From contig NZ_LXES01000015.1 in assembly GCF_001654845.1 (NCBI RefSeq), positions 55,688 to 119,687 of the forward strand: a stretch of DNA of 64,000 nt. The letters run 5' to 3'. The position numbers and the translations under genes were made by a program. How positions within the stretch are numbered: the stretch's first letter is position 1; each line of letters begins with the position of its first letter. The notes under the pieces are model-generated. The model saw only the letters and a program-made list of their open reading frames with translations, did not search any database and had not been told where the DNA came from. The DNA comes from Enterobacter soli ATCC BAA-2102 (GTDB lineage: Bacteria; Pseudomonadota; Gammaproteobacteria; Enterobacterales; Enterobacteriaceae). Below are positions 25,481 through 35,818 of the stretch, piece by piece.

Positions 25481-28400
25481 ATGCAGGTCAGCAGAAGGCA
25501 GTTCTTTAAGATCTGCGCTGGCGGTATGGCAGGCACCACGGCAGCGGCATTGGGCTTTGCGCCCGGTGTAGCGCTGGCGGAAACGCGGCAGTACAAACTG
25601 CTGCGTACCCGTGAAACCCGTAATACCTGTACGTACTGCTCTGTCGGTTGCGGGCTGTTGATGTATAGCCTCGGCGACGGTGCGAAAAACGCCAAAGCGT
25701 CTATCTTCCACATCGAAGGCGATCCGGATCATCCGGTCAACCGCGGTGCGCTGTGCCCGAAAGGCGCAGGTCTGGTGGACTTTATCCACTCAGAAAGCCG
25801 CCTGAAATTCCCCGAATACCGCGCTCCAGGCTCCGACAAATGGCAGCAAATCAGCTGGGATGATGCGTTTGACCGCATCGCAAAACTGATTAAAGAAGAC
25901 CGCGATGCCAACTTCATCGACAAGAACGCCGACGGCGTCACGGTGAACCGCTGGCTCTCTACCGGGATGCTGTGTGCCTCTGCCTCCAGCAACGAAACCG
26001 GTTATTTAACCCAGAAATTTACGCGTGCACTCGGTATGCTCGCGGTCGACAACCAGGCGCGTGTCTGACACGGACCAACGGTAGCAAGTCTTGCTCCAAC
26101 ATTTGGTCGCGGTGCGATGACCAACCACTGGGTCGACATCAAGAACGCCAACCTCATCGTGGTGATGGGCGGTAACGCCGCTGAAGCGCACCCTGTCGGG
26201 TTCCGCTGGGCGATGGAAGCCAAAATCCACAACGGCGCAAAATTGATTGTTATCGATCCCCGCTTTACGCGTACTGCGTCAGTGGCGGATTTCTACACCC
26301 CTATTCGTTCAGGTACTGACATCACTTTCCTGTCAGGCGTATTGCTGTACCTGATGACCAACGAAAAATATAACCGCGAATACACCGAAGCCTATACCAA
26401 CGCCAGCCTGATCGTGCGCGAGGATTATCACTTCGAAGATGGCCTGTTCAGCGGTTATGACGCCGAAAAACGCAAGTACGACAAAACCAGCTGGAACTAC
26501 GAGCTGGATGAGAAAGGCTTTGCGAAGCGCGACACCACGCTGCAACACCCGCGCTGCGTGTGGAACCTGCTGAAGGAGCACGTTTCCCGCTACACGCCGG
26601 ATGTGGTTGAAAACATCTGCGGTACGCCGAAGGCGGACTTCCTGAAAGTCTGTGAGCTTATCGCCGAAACCAGCGCGAAAGATAAAACCGCGTCGTTCCT
26701 GTATGCACTCGGCTGGACGCAACACTCCATCGGTGCGCAGAACATCCGTACTATGGCGATGGTGCAGTTGCTGCTCGGTAACATGGGGATGGCAGGCGGC
26801 GGCGTAAACGCCCTGCGCGGTCACTCCAACATCCAGGGTCTGACCGACCTCGGCCTGCTGTCTCAGAGCCTGACGGGTTATATGAACCTGCCAAGCGAGA
26901 AACAGCCTGACCTGCAAACCTATCTGACAGCCAGCACACCAAAACCGCTGCTGGAAGGCCAGGTGAACTACTGGGGCAACTATCCGAAGTTCTTCGTCTC
27001 GATGATGAAAGCGTTCTTCGGCGACAAAGCAACGGCTGAAAACAGCTGGGGCTATGACTGGCTACCGAAGTGGGACAAAGGTTACGACGTTCTTCAGTAC
27101 TTCGAGATGATGAACCAGGGCAAGGTCAACGGCTATCTGTGCCAGGGCTTTAACCCGGTTGCCTCGTTCCCGAACAAGAACAAGGTTGTTGCATCCCTGT
27201 CAAAACTGAAGTTCCTGGTAACGATTGACCCACTCAATACCGAAACCTCGACCTTCTGGCAGAACCACGGTGAATCGAACGATGTCGATCCATCGAAGAT
27301 TCAGACCGAGGTGTTCCGTCTGCCATCAACCTGCTTCGCGGAGGAGAACGGTTCTATCGTTAACTCCGGGCGCTGGTTGCAATGGCACTGGAAAGGCGCA
27401 GACGCCCCGGGGCTTGCCATGAACGATGGCGAGATCCTGGCTGGCATCTTCTTACGCCTGCGTAAGATGTACGCAGCCGAAGGCGGCGCCAACCCGGAAC
27501 CGGTTCTGAACATGTCCTGGAACTACTCAACGCCGGAAAATCCATCTGCGGAAGAAGTGGCGATGGAAAGTAACGGTAAGGCGCTGGCGGATGTTATCGA
27601 CCCGGCTACCGGTGCGGTTCTGGCGAAGAAAGGCGAACAGCTCAGCACCTTCGCACACCTGCGTGATGACGGTACAACATCCAGCGGTTGCTGGATCTTC
27701 GCTGGTAGCTGGACGCCGAAAGGCAACCAGATGGCCAACCGCGATAACGCCGACCCATCGGGTCTGGGTAATACGCTGGGCTGGGCATGGGCATGGCCGC
27801 TTAACCGCCGCATTCTGTATAACCGCGCCTCAGCAGACCCGCAGGGTAACCCGTGGGATCCGAAGCGTCAGCTTCTGAAGTGGGACGGAGCGAAGTGGGG
27901 CGGCGTGGATATTCCGGACTACAGCACTGCCGCACCAGGCAGCGATGTCGGGCCGTTTATCATGCAGCCTGAAGGGATGGGACGTCTGTTTGCTATCGAT
28001 AAGATGGCAGAAGGGCCGTTCCCGGAACACTACGAGCCGTTTGAAACGCCGCTGGGTACCAACCCGCTGCACCCGAACGTGGTCTCTAACCCGGCAGCCC
28101 GTATCTTCAAGGGCGATTTCGAAGCGCTGGGTAAAAAAGACAAGTTCCCGTATGTGGGTACAACCTATCGTCTGACCGAACACTTCCACTACTGGACCAA
28201 GCACGCGCTGCTTAACGCCATCGCGCAGCCGGAACAGTTTGTGGAGATCGGCGAGAAGCTGGCGAACAAGCTCGGCATTGCCCACGGCGATACCGTGAAA
28301 GTCTCCTCTAACCGTGGCTATATCAAGGCCAAGGCAGTGGTGACCAAGCGTATTCGCACGCTGAACGTTCACGGTCAGCAGGTGGACACCATTGGTATTC

Positions 28401-28531
28401 CTATCCACTGGGGTTACGAGGGCGTGGCGAAGAAAGGGTTTATTGCTAACACCCTGACGCCGTTCGTCGGTGATGCGAACACGCAGACGCCGGAGTTTAA
28501 GGCCTTCCTCGTGAACGTGGAAAAGGTGTAA
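25481..28531 (+). CDS. fdoG: Formate dehydrogenase-O major subunit FdoG (selenoprotein)
   Basis: Catalytic subunit of the respiratory formate dehydrogenase-O; oxidises formate in the periplasm using molybdopterin guanine dinucleotide, a [4Fe-4S] cluster and selenocysteine. The frame has an in-frame TGA at 26066-26068, codon 196, the same position as Sec196 in E. coli FdoG, and similarity continues directly past it (HGPTVASLAPTFGRG), so this is one gene of 1016 residues. It begins with a twin-arginine signal (SRRQFFK, cleavage about residue 33) and the cluster motif CTYCSVGCG. It leads an operon with fdoH, fdoI and fdhE. Confidence 0.97.
26066..26105 (+). other. Selenocysteine UGA and SECIS hairpin in fdoG
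   Basis: TGA 26066-26068 is followed by a stem-loop whose tip is GGTAGCA-AGTC-TTGCTCC. Position and loop resemble bacterial SECIS elements in fdhF and fdnG, which bind SelB and direct selenocysteine insertion. Confidence 0.9.
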
Positions 28532-28543
28532 CGGAGACGACTT

Positions 28544-29446
28544 ATGGCTTATCAATCGCAAGACATTATTCGTCGTTCCGCGACTAACGGTTTCACTCCC
28601 GCGCCTCAGGCGCGGGACCACCAGCAGGAAGTGGCGAAGCTTATCGACGTGACCACCTGTATCGGCTGTAAAGCCTGTCAGGTGGCCTGTTCGGAGTGGA
28701 ACGACATCCGTGATGAAGTCGGTCACAACGTCGGGGTGTACGACAACCCGGCGGACCTGACCGCCAAGTCCTGGACGGTAATGCGTTTCTCGGAAGTGGA
28801 GCAGAACGACAAACTGGAATGGCTTATCCGCAAAGACGGCTGTATGCACTGTGCGGATCCGGGTTGCCTGAAGGCGTGTCCGTCAGAAGGCGCTATCATT
28901 CAGTATGCCAACGGTATCGTCGACTTCCAGTCTGAGCAGTGCATTGGCTGCGGCTACTGCATTGCCGGCTGCCCGTTCGACGTGCCGCGACTGAACCCGG
29001 AAGACAACCGCGTCTACAAATGTACGCTGTGTGTTGACCGCGTAAACGTCGGCCAGGAGCCAGCCTGCGTGAAAACCTGCCCAACTGGGGCTATCCACTT
29101 TGGTTCCAAAGAGGATATGAAAACGCTGGCGGCAGAACGCGTGGGTGAGCTGAAAACCCGTGGTTACGACAACGCAGGCCTGTACGATCCGGCCGGAGTT
29201 GGCGGTACGCACGTGATGTACGTGCTGCACCACGCCGACAAGCCGAATCTGTATCACGGCCTGCCGGAGAACCCGGAAATCAGCGCGACCGTTAAGTTCT
29301 GGAAAGGCATCTGGAAACCGCTGGCAGCGGTCGGTTTTGCTGCCACCTTCGCGGCAAGCATCTTCCACTACGTCGGTGTCGGCCCGAACCGCGCGGAAGA
29401 GGAAGACGACAACCTGCATGAAGAGAAAGACGAGGTGCGCAAATGA
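28544..29446 (+). CDS. fdoH: Formate dehydrogenase-O iron-sulfur subunit FdoH
   Basis: Electron-transfer subunit, 300 residues, carrying four [4Fe-4S] clusters: cysteine groups [35 protein letters not shown] and [11 protein letters not shown]...CVKTC. A single C-terminal membrane segment (about 255-278) anchors it with the periplasmic complex. The gene follows fdoG by 12 bases and overlaps fdoI by four (ATGA). Confidence 0.97.
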   Translation: MAYQSQDIIRRSATNGFTPAPQARDHQQEVAKLIDVTTCIGCKACQVACSEWNDIRDEVGHNVGVYDNPADLTAKSWTVMRFSEVEQNDKLEWLIRKDGCMHCADPGCLKACPSEGAIIQYANGIVDFQSEQCIGCGYCIAGCPFDVPRLNPEDNRVYKCTLCVDRVNVGQEPACVKTCPTGAIHFGSKEDMKTLAAERVGELKTRGYDNAGLYDPAGVGGTHVMYVLHHADKPNLYHGLPENPEISATVKFWKGIWKPLAAVGFAATFAASIFHYVGVGPNRAEEEDDNLHEEKDEVRK

Positions 29447-30078
29447 GAAAACGTGACACCATCGTGCGCTATACCGCGCCGGACCGAATCAACCACTGGG
29501 TCACCGCCTTCTGCTTCATGCTGGCGGCGATAAGCGGACTGGGGTTCTTCTTCCCGTCCTTCAACTGGCTGATGCAGATCATGGGGACACCACAGCTGGC
29601 GCGTATACTGCACCCGTTTGTTGGCGTCATCATGTTCGCGTCGTTCATCATCATGTTTTTCCGATACTGGCACCATAACCTAATCAATCGGGATGATATC
29701 TTTTGGGCGAAGAATATTCGTAAGATCGTCGTCAACGAGGAAGTGGGTGATACCGGGCGTTATAACTTCGGCCAGAAATGCGTATTCTGGGCGGCGATTA
29801 TCTTCCTGGTGCTGTTGCTGGTGAGCGGTGTGATCATCTGGCGTCCGTATTTTGCGCCTGCTTTCTCAATCCCGGTGATCCGATTTGCGCTGATGCTGCA
29901 TTCATTTGCCGCAGTGGCGTTAATTGTGGTTATCATGGTGCATATTTACGCCGCCCTTTGGGTGAAAGGCACCATTACCGCGATGGTGGAAGGATGGGTA
30001 ACCAGTACGTGGGCGAAGAAACACCACCCGCGCTGGTACCGTGAGGTCCGCCAGAAACAGGAAAAGTCATCTGAATGA
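29443..30078 (+). CDS. fdoI: Formate dehydrogenase-O cytochrome b556 subunit FdoI
   Basis: Membrane subunit of 211 residues with four hydrophobic segments that binds two b hemes and passes electrons to quinone. Heme-ligand histidines are in [16 protein letters not shown], and further along in MLHSFAA and MVHIYAAL. It overlaps both fdoH and fdhE by ATGA. Confidence 0.97.
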   Translation: MRKRDTIVRYTAPDRINHWVTAFCFMLAAISGLGFFFPSFNWLMQIMGTPQLARILHPFVGVIMFASFIIMFFRYWHHNLINRDDIFWAKNIRKIVVNEEVGDTGRYNFGQKCVFWAAIIFLVLLLVSGVIIWRPYFAPAFSIPVIRFALMLHSFAAVALIVVIMVHIYAALWVKGTITAMVEGWVTSTWAKKHHPRWYREVRQKQEKSSE

Positions 30079-31004
30079 GTATTCGCATAATCCCGCAAGA
30101 TGAGCTGGGTTCGAGCGAAAAACGTACGGCGGAATATATTCCGCCGTTGTTATTCCCCAGACTCAAGAACCTCTATAACCGCCGCGCAGAGCGTCTGCGC
30201 GAGCTGGCAGAGAACAATCCTCTGGGCGACTTTTTGCGCTTTGCCGCGCTGATTGCCCACGCACAGGAAGTGGTGCTGTACGACCACCCTCTGCAAATGG
30301 ATCTCACCGCGCGCATCAAAGAAGCCAATGAGCAGGGTAAACCGCCATTGGATATTCACGTGTTGCCGCGCGACAAACACTGGCACAAGCTGCTGCATTC
30401 GCTGATTGCCGAGCTGAAGCCGGAGATGAGCGGCACTGCGCTGGCAGTGATCGAGAACCTGGAAAAAGCGTCTGACATGGAGCTGGAAGAGATGGCGAGC
30501 GCGCTGTTTGCTTCCGATTTTACGCTTGTCAGCAGCGATAAAGCCCCGTTTATCTGGGCTGCGCTGTCGCTTTACTGGGCGCAAATGGCCAGCCTGATCC
30601 CGGGTAAAGCCCGCGCTGAATACGGCGAAGCGCGTCAGTTCTGCCCGGTGTGCGGTTCAATGCCGGTGTCCAGCATGGTGCAGATCGGTACGACCCAGGG
30701 GCTGCGCTACCTGCACTGCAACCTGTGCGAAACCGAATGGCACGTGGTGCGCGTGAAGTGCAGCAACTGCGAGCAGACCCGCGATCTGAACTACTGGTCG
30801 CTGGAAAACGAAGAAGCGGCAGTAAAAGCCGAAAGCTGCGGCGACTGCGGCACTTACCTGAAGATCCTGTATCAGGAAAAAGACCCTAAAGTCGAAGCGG
30901 TTGCCGACGATCTCGCCTCGCTGATTCTGGACGCAAAAATGGAGCAAGAGGGCTTTGCCCGTAGCTCTATCAACCCGTTCCTGTTCCCGGGTGAAGGGGA
31001 GTAA
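30075..31004 (+). CDS. fdhE: Formate dehydrogenase accessory protein FdhE
   Basis: Cytoplasmic maturation factor for the Tat-exported formate dehydrogenases, 309 residues. The C-terminal part holds four CxxC metal-binding motifs: CPVCGS, CNLCET, CSNCEQ and CGDCGT. ATG overlaps the fdoI stop. It is the last gene of the fdo operon; a REP unit follows and no clear terminator was seen. Confidence 0.96.
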   Translation: MSIRIIPQDELGSSEKRTAEYIPPLLFPRLKNLYNRRAERLRELAENNPLGDFLRFAALIAHAQEVVLYDHPLQMDLTARIKEANEQGKPPLDIHVLPRDKHWHKLLHSLIAELKPEMSGTALAVIENLEKASDMELEEMASALFASDFTLVSSDKAPFIWAALSLYWAQMASLIPGKARAEYGEARQFCPVCGSMPVSSMVQIGTTQGLRYLHCNLCETEWHVVRVKCSNCEQTRDLNYWSLENEEAAVKAESCGDCGTYLKILYQEKDPKVEAVADDLASLILDAKMEQEGFARSSINPFLFPGEGE

Positions 31005-31017
31005 TCTCCTGTGACAG

Positions 31018-31048
31018 TGCCGGGCGGCGTAAGCTTGCCCGGCCTACA
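31018..31048. repeat. REP (palindromic unit)
   Basis: TGCCGGGCGGCGTAAGCTTG followed by CCCGGCCTACA: arms GCCGGGC and GCCCGGC around a short centre, with the usual CCTACA tail. Lies between the ends of fdhE and the PIN-domain gene. Confidence 0.8.
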
Positions 31049-31415
31049 GATGATAGGGTGAGATAACCCCAACAATTCCCGCAAAATCTTTCGTATTACG
31101 TGAAATCAATGGGCAATTTCTACTCTGGGCTGTGGCCAGAATGATGGCATCAGGCAGTTTCATCCCGTGTTCCTCACGGAGTAAAACGCTTCTTTCCGCG
31201 ATATCACGCGACACATCGATAATCTCAAAAGCCCTCATCACAGCCGCCGTTTTTGCTTCATGACCGTGCCTGCGCGCACCGACCATCACTTCCATCCAGG
31301 TAATCAGGCTGATCGCCCGGCGCGATGCTGTGTTTTCAATCGCATTCGCTGCCTCAGTGCGATTATTAAAGAGATCGATAAGAATGTTGGTATCAAACAC
31401 GGCCATGTGTTCCAC
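31044..31415 (-). CDS. PIN-domain toxin, VapC type
   Basis: Probable ribonuclease toxin. The PIN fold is shown by acidic residues in AVFDTNILIDLF, the glutamate in ITWMEVMVGAR, and LPDAIILATA near the C-terminus. I prefer GTG 31415 (123 residues, MEHMAVFDTN...), because GAGGAG lies eight bases ahead inside the end of the antitoxin gene; GTG 31424 and ATG 31406 are also possible. Coding overlap or close contact with the antitoxin gene is typical of such pairs. No target can be read from sequence. Confidence 0.85.
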   Translation of the reverse strand: MEHMAVFDTNILIDLFNNRTEAANAIENTASRRAISLITWMEVMVGARRHGHEAKTAAVMRAFEIIDVSRDIAERSVLLREEHGMKLPDAIILATAQSRNCPLISRNTKDFAGIVGVISPYHL

Positions 31416-31417
31416 AA

Positions 31418-31660
31418 TTACCACTCCTCACGCAGCTTGCGTTCGTACTCAAGCCCATCTTCTTGCTGGTTCCCCCACAGACCCAGCGCATCACGAATAA
31501 CCGAAGTGCTTTGCTGGTCGAGATACTGTTCTATCGCTTCGCGCAGCAATTCGGCACGAGGTTGATTCCGCAGCTGTTTGAGGTTATCCAGCCGTTGAAT
31601 GACATCATCCGACAAATCGATCAGTATTCTGCCCATATCAAGGTTCACCAAAAGACTCAT
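31418..31660 (-). CDS. Ribbon-helix-helix antitoxin partner of the PIN protein
   Basis: 80 residues with a ribbon-helix-helix DNA-binding pattern at the N-terminus: GRILIDLSDDVIQRLDNLKQLRNQPRA... then a helix RAELLREAIEQYL. The C-terminal half is charged and presumably blocks the toxin. AGGATG precedes ATG 31660. A direct repeat TATATCAT (31660-31667 and 31673-31680) overlaps the start region and could be the autoregulatory operator. Confidence 0.83.
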   Translation of the reverse strand: MSLLVNLDMGRILIDLSDDVIQRLDNLKQLRNQPRAELLREAIEQYLDQQSTSVIRDALGLWGNQQEDGLEYERKLREEW

Positions 31661-31828
31661 ATATCATCCTAGTATATCATCAATGGTTAATTTTCAGACA
31701 AAATACTCCTTATCATTTTAAGGTCAAAGCTCATTTTAAAAATCGCGACCACTTTTGCGAACCGCTTTCCAGAATACACTTCCCATGTAAATCCTCTGTT
31801 TTCTTCTGCGATAATCCAGGTTATAACA

Positions 31829-31844
31829 CTGTATATCCATACAG
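31829..31844 (+). promoter_or_regulatory. LexA-like SOS box upstream of alpha/beta hydrolase
   Basis: CTGTATATCCATACAG fits the LexA core CTG-N10-CAG with an AT-rich centre and matches CTGTATATATATACAG at 14 of 16 bases. It starts two bases after a possible -10 (TATAAC, 31822-31827) and ends 16 bases before the start codon, where LexA would block transcription. Confidence 0.6.
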
Positions 31845-31859
31845 ATTAAAGGTATTCAC

Positions 31860-32777
31860 ATGGCGCTGGAAAAGGGGATAGATAAACTGGTTCAGGATTT
31901 TATTGCCTCAGGAAGGCCCTCTTCGAGTAGCCAGAGTATTGATGACCGGAGGGAGGGATATCTCGCCAGTACGGTGCTCGCCGGGGAGACAGAAACGCGC
32001 ATAACGGTTGAAAAACTTGAACGTGAAGGTATGACTTTCCAGGTCTACTCACCACGTAACGCGGCCAAATTACTGCCCACCGTTATTTATTATCACGGTG
32101 GCTGTTTTATCAGCGGCGGGTTTGAGACACATGACAATCAGCTCCGCCAGCTGGCGTATTACGGTAACTGTCGCGTGATTGCCATAAAATACAGGTTGGC
32201 GCCAGAACATACCTTTCCGGCAGCACATGATGATGCGGAAAAAGGGGCAAACCTGGTACGGAAGTACGCGGATACGTTTGGGGTGGATACAAACCGGATC
32301 ACCCTCTGCGGAGACAGTGCAGGTGGCCATCTGGCACTGGTGACGTCACTACGGCTCAAGAAGGCCGGAGTCTGGTTACCCGCACAGCTGATTCTTATCT
32401 ACCCCATGCTTGATGCTACCGCCAGGTCTGAAAGCTACACCCGCAATGGCATGGATTATGTCATCACCCGCGATACGCTGTTGAGCGGCTTTGAAATGTA
32501 TCTGGCCGATACCGAAAAACTTCATCCTGAAGCCAGCCCGCTATGGCGAGATGATTTGAACGGTCTGCCGCCTGTACACATTATTACTGCCGAATTTGAC
32601 CCGCTATGCGATGAGGGAGAAACACTCTATCAATATCTGACAGAACAAGGCGTGGTGTGTACGGCTCAGCGCTGGTTGGGCGTGATCCACGGCTTCTACC
32701 AGCTTGGCGGTATCAGCCAGTCAGCACGGGATGTCATACGAGATATCGCACGGCGAATTCATTCAGCCCGGCAATAA
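31860..32777 (+). CDS. Alpha/beta hydrolase, hormone-sensitive lipase (Aes-like) family
   Basis: Cytoplasmic esterase-type enzyme of 305 residues. It has the oxyanion motif YYHGGCF, the nucleophile elbow GDSAGG, an aspartate in EFDPLCDEG and a histidine in GVIHGFYQ, so the catalytic set is complete. The first two codons could be read from ATG 31860; AAAGG stands upstream. It resembles Aes but is a separate lineage and the substrate is unknown. In E. coli K-12 this position holds other genes (yiiE-yiiG), so this is an accessory insertion. A LexA-like box lies just upstream. Confidence 0.85.
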   Translation: MALEKGIDKLVQDFIASGRPSSSSQSIDDRREGYLASTVLAGETETRITVEKLEREGMTFQVYSPRNAAKLLPTVIYYHGGCFISGGFETHDNQLRQLAYYGNCRVIAIKYRLAPEHTFPAAHDDAEKGANLVRKYADTFGVDTNRITLCGDSAGGHLALVTSLRLKKAGVWLPAQLILIYPMLDATARSESYTRNGMDYVITRDTLLSGFEMYLADTEKLHPEASPLWRDDLNGLPPVHIITAEFDPLCDEGETLYQYLTEQGVVCTAQRWLGVIHGFYQLGGISQSARDVIRDIARRIHSARQ

Positions 32778-32791
32778 ACCGGGCTGAATGA
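32759..32791. terminator. Hairpin spanning the hydrolase stop codon
   Basis: Arms CATTCAGCCCGG (32760-32771) and CCGGGCTGAATG (32779-32790) pair perfectly; the stop codon TAA lies in the loop. It separates convergent hydrolase and fabY genes. T runs are weak, so terminator strength is uncertain. Confidence 0.6.
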
Positions 32792-32793
32792 GG

Positions 32794-33783
32794 TTACTCT
32801 TCCTCGTTCCCACCCTCTTCATACGCGCCAAACGGCTTCGCAGGGAGAACGATGTAAGTACCTTCAAATACCGCACCCGATGTTTCGTCACCAAAAAGCT
32901 CAACCTGCATCTGCACGCGGGCTTTGCGGCCACGTGCCAGGCGGTCAAGATCGCCGCCGAGTGACCCCAGATCGGCAACGGCACTTGGCTTGCCGCTTAT
33001 TGGGGCGCTATAGCGAATGTGGGCATCAGCAAGAATGATGGTGCCACCAAGATGGCGCTCGCGCAGCATCAGCCAGATAAGCCCCCAGCCAGTGAGCGTG
33101 GCCAACGAGAAAAGGCTGCCAGCAAACAGCGTATGGTGTGGGTTTTGATTGCCGATTTCCGGCATCGTGGTGATGAATTTTTGCCCCGTATACTGCTGGA
33201 TACGAACACCCATTTTTTCACTCAGCGGGATGTGCTGATACCAGGCCTGTTGTAGCTGCCCGCACCAGTCTGCGCGATGCAAAATATCATCCAGCGTGGC
33301 AACGGGTTTAATCATCAGGAAATGGCGAACCGGAGTGGTTTGTGGTGTCGTGATTTCACCCTGGTTAACAAAACCCAGCTTAGCGAAAAACTCCACGGCA
33401 TCTTCACGGGCGCTGCAGGTCACGCGCTTTACACCTTCCTGACGGGCGACGGACTCCAGCGTCATCGCCATCAGCGTGCCCAAACCTTTATCCTGTACTG
33501 AAGGATGCACTGCCATAAAACGAATGGAGGCTTCATTATCGGCGTTAATGTACAAACGCCCAACGGCGACGAGGTTACCCTCTTCATCCACCACCATCTG
33601 GTGATGCGCCATTGCATCCCAGGCGTCACGTTCAGAGCCCTGAGGCTGATGTAATGGCTTACGTAGCATTTCCCAGCGGAAATGGTAGTAAACGTCTAAC
33701 TCTTCTTCTGTTTGCGGTACTCGAAGGTGATACATAGCTGTACTCTCTCTTGTTACCCGCGGCCACGCCGCCAGCTGGCTCAT
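32794..33783 (-). CDS. fabY: FabY (YiiD), GNAT plus thioesterase-like protein
   Basis: 329 residues, the E. coli length, from ATG 33783. The N-terminal half is a GNAT acetyltransferase domain ([19 protein letters not shown], acetyl-CoA binding), the C-terminal half a YiiD-type hotdog domain ([21 protein letters not shown]). In E. coli it supports initiation of fatty acid synthesis when FabH is missing. The start overlaps the dtd stop (ATGA on the minus strand), so it is translationally coupled. A longer upstream frame lies within dtd and is not coding. Confidence 0.94.
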   Translation of the reverse strand: MSQLAAWPRVTRESTAMYHLRVPQTEEELDVYYHFRWEMLRKPLHQPQGSERDAWDAMAHHQMVVDEEGNLVAVGRLYINADNEASIRFMAVHPSVQDKGLGTLMAMTLESVARQEGVKRVTCSAREDAVEFFAKLGFVNQGEITTPQTTPVRHFLMIKPVATLDDILHRADWCGQLQQAWYQHIPLSEKMGVRIQQYTGQKFITTMPEIGNQNPHHTLFAGSLFSLATLTGWGLIWLMLRERHLGGTIILADAHIRYSAPISGKPSAVADLGSLGGDLDRLARGRKARVQMQVELFGDETSGAVFEGTYIVLPAKPFGAYEEGGNEEE

Positions 33784-34217
33784 ACCTGGAGCCAGAAAGT
33801 GACGGGGCCATCGTTCACCAGCGAAACCTGCATATCCGCAGCGAATCGTCCGGTTTGCGTATTCATTTCCTGTTGGCGACAACGCTCAACAAAGTACTCA
33901 TAAAGCGCTTCTGCACGATCCGGTGCTGCTCCTCTGGAGAACCCCGGACGCATTCCGCGCTCGGTGTCCGCAGCAAGCGTAAATTGCGACACCACCAGCA
34001 CGCTGCCTCCCGCCTGCTGGACATTGAGATTCATCTTCCCTTCTGCATCGCTAAAGATGCGGTAGCCCAGCACACGCTCACACAAGCGGTTGGCTTTTTG
34101 TTCGTCATCTTCCTTTTCGACACCTAACAACACTAAAAGTCCAGGGCCAATTTCACCCGTCACCTCTCCCTCCACGGTGACGCTGGCACGGGTTACGCGC
34201 TGAATCAATGCAATCAT
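33780..34217 (-). CDS. dtd: D-aminoacyl-tRNA deacylase Dtd
   Basis: Hydrolyses D-aminoacyl-tRNA, protecting translation. 145 residues, with signature motifs [17 protein letters not shown] and the C-terminal [12 protein letters not shown] (NxGPxT). Starts and ends overlap its neighbours yihY and fabY by four bases each, forming a compact operon. Confidence 0.97.
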   Translation of the reverse strand: MIALIQRVTRASVTVEGEVTGEIGPGLLVLLGVEKEDDEQKANRLCERVLGYRIFSDAEGKMNLNVQQAGGSVLVVSQFTLAADTERGMRPGFSRGAAPDRAEALYEYFVERCRQQEMNTQTGRFAADMQVSLVNDGPVTFWLQV

Positions 34218-35095
34218 GGTTGGTCTGCTTCTTGTTGTTTTTCAGCTTCTGCTGTTTTTTTGAGTTCGCGATATATTCCGAGAGTGACAGTTATTTCGGC
34301 GCCAAGCAAGACGATACACCAGGTCCAGTACACCCAGACAAACAAAATGGGGATCACCGCCAGCACACCGTAGATCAGCTGATAAGACGGGAACATGGTG
34401 ATATAGAGAGCAAATCCTTTTTTCCCCAGTTCAAAAAGCACTGCCGCCACCAGCGCGCCTAACACGGCATCGCGATTGGGTACGCGTGTGGTCGGAACCA
34501 CGCTGTACAGCAGCCAGAACGAGAGCCAGGACAATATCAGCGGGAAAAGCCGCAGCGCATTGTCGATAACACCATTTAGCTCACTGGCCCAGCGCAACGA
34601 GAGCAGATACGAGCTTATCGCCAGGCTCGCCCCCGCAAGCAGCGGCCCAAGTGTCAAAATCATCCAGTAAACGGCAAAAGAGTACACTCTGGGTCGAATC
34701 CGCTTACTGCGCCAGATAGTGTTCAGCGCACTATCAATGGCATACATCAGCAGTAACGCCGTCACTATCAACCCACAGGCCCCAACGGCGGTCATCTTGT
34801 TGGAATTAGCAACAAACTGCTCGATGTAATTCTGAATCACATCCCCGGTGGCCGGAATAAAGTTAGCAAAGATGAAATGACGCAGCTGTAGGCTCACATC
34901 TGCAAACATCGGGAATGCAGAAAAAAGGGCAAAAACAACCGCCACCAGCGGCACTAACGAGAGCAACGACACGTAGGCAAGGTTGCCCGCCAGTGTCGTC
35001 ATGTTGTCCTCATCAATGCGATGCCAGAGAAGTTTCAGCCACGACCTGAGCGGGCGGGTATGGTGAGCGGCTTTTTGATGAACGTTTTTTAGCAT
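34214..35095 (-). CDS. yihY: YihY/BrkB family inner-membrane protein
   Basis: Membrane protein of 293 residues, about six hydrophobic segments, with family patterns [20 protein letters not shown] and [19 protein letters not shown] [18 protein letters not shown]. It was once called ribonuclease BN, which is now assigned to another gene. Function is not established. It overlaps yihX by seven bases and dtd by four. The charged C-terminus ends in EKQQEADQP. Confidence 0.95.
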   Translation of the reverse strand: MLKNVHQKAAHHTRPLRSWLKLLWHRIDEDNMTTLAGNLAYVSLLSLVPLVAVVFALFSAFPMFADVSLQLRHFIFANFIPATGDVIQNYIEQFVANSNKMTAVGACGLIVTALLLMYAIDSALNTIWRSKRIRPRVYSFAVYWMILTLGPLLAGASLAISSYLLSLRWASELNGVIDNALRLFPLILSWLSFWLLYSVVPTTRVPNRDAVLGALVAAVLFELGKKGFALYITMFPSYQLIYGVLAVIPILFVWVYWTWCIVLLGAEITVTLGIYRELKKTAEAEKQQEADQP

Positions 35096-35688
35096 AACTG
35101 CTTCGCGAAATAGTTGGGTATCGTCTCTTTTCCGGTCACCAGAATTGACGTGATACCTAACTGGTTAGCTCCCTCTATATTATCGGCGTTGTCGTCAAAA
35201 AAGACCGCATCCGCCGCTGAGTATCCTTCTGCCTGCAATACAGCCTGATAAATTCGCGCCTCAGGTTTGCGCATTCCCATCTCCTGGGAGAGATAGACGT
35301 GATCCGCTGCGGCATTTACCTCAGGGTATTCATCTGGCCAGAATGTCGTGTGCAGACGGTTGGTATTTGACAGGACCACCACACGGTGCCCTTGTTTGCG
35401 AAGTTTGTTCATGATGTCTGTGACTTCCGGGCGGATCGCCACAAAGACAGCCTGCCAGCCGTGAGCAAACTGCTCGTAACTTAATGACAGGTCCATTTCG
35501 TGACAAAAGCGCTCGGCAAACTCTTCATCACTGATTTCACCGCGCTCATGCTGATGGAAAGTCTCACTCATCGCGAAGCTCTGTTTTAATGTCGCCAGCG
35601 GAACGCGGCTAAAGTCGCTCCATGCGCCCAGCACCCGATTAAAATCGATATCGACGATTACATTTCCTAAGTCAAAGATATAAAGCAT
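35089..35688 (-). CDS. yihX: HAD phosphatase YihX (glucose-1-phosphatase)
   Basis: HAD-superfamily phosphatase; E. coli YihX hydrolyses alpha-D-glucose 1-phosphate. 199 residues. Motif [12 protein letters not shown] contains the nucleophile aspartate, motif II is VVLSNTN, motif III the lysine in [10 protein letters not shown], and motif [23 protein letters not shown] precedes the start. It begins the yihX-yihY-dtd-fabY operon. Confidence 0.95.
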   Translation of the reverse strand: MLYIFDLGNVIVDIDFNRVLGAWSDFSRVPLATLKQSFAMSETFHQHERGEISDEEFAERFCHEMDLSLSYEQFAHGWQAVFVAIRPEVTDIMNKLRKQGHRVVVLSNTNRLHTTFWPDEYPEVNAAADHVYLSQEMGMRKPEARIYQAVLQAEGYSAADAVFFDDNADNIEGANQLGITSILVTGKETIPNYFAKQLC

Positions 35689-35818
35689 GTTTATCTCCTT
35701 TCGCCGTGGAAAAGTAACTGTAGCGGGAAAGATAAGCTTTGGCTATGCGCCAGATTCAGCTTAGAGAAAGGAACAGCCCAAACCTGAACGTCGGGCTGTA
35801 GAAGGATTAATCCACCTG

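Noticed and set aside
25481..26068. fdoG as a truncated pseudogene plus a second gene
   Set aside because: The TGA is at the conserved selenocysteine position with a SECIS hairpin, and similarity is continuous.
35773..35799. ACAGCCC/GGGCTGT hairpin after csqR as a terminator
   Set aside because: The arms are 7 bases with a 13-base loop and a poor U run, so I did not list it as a feature.
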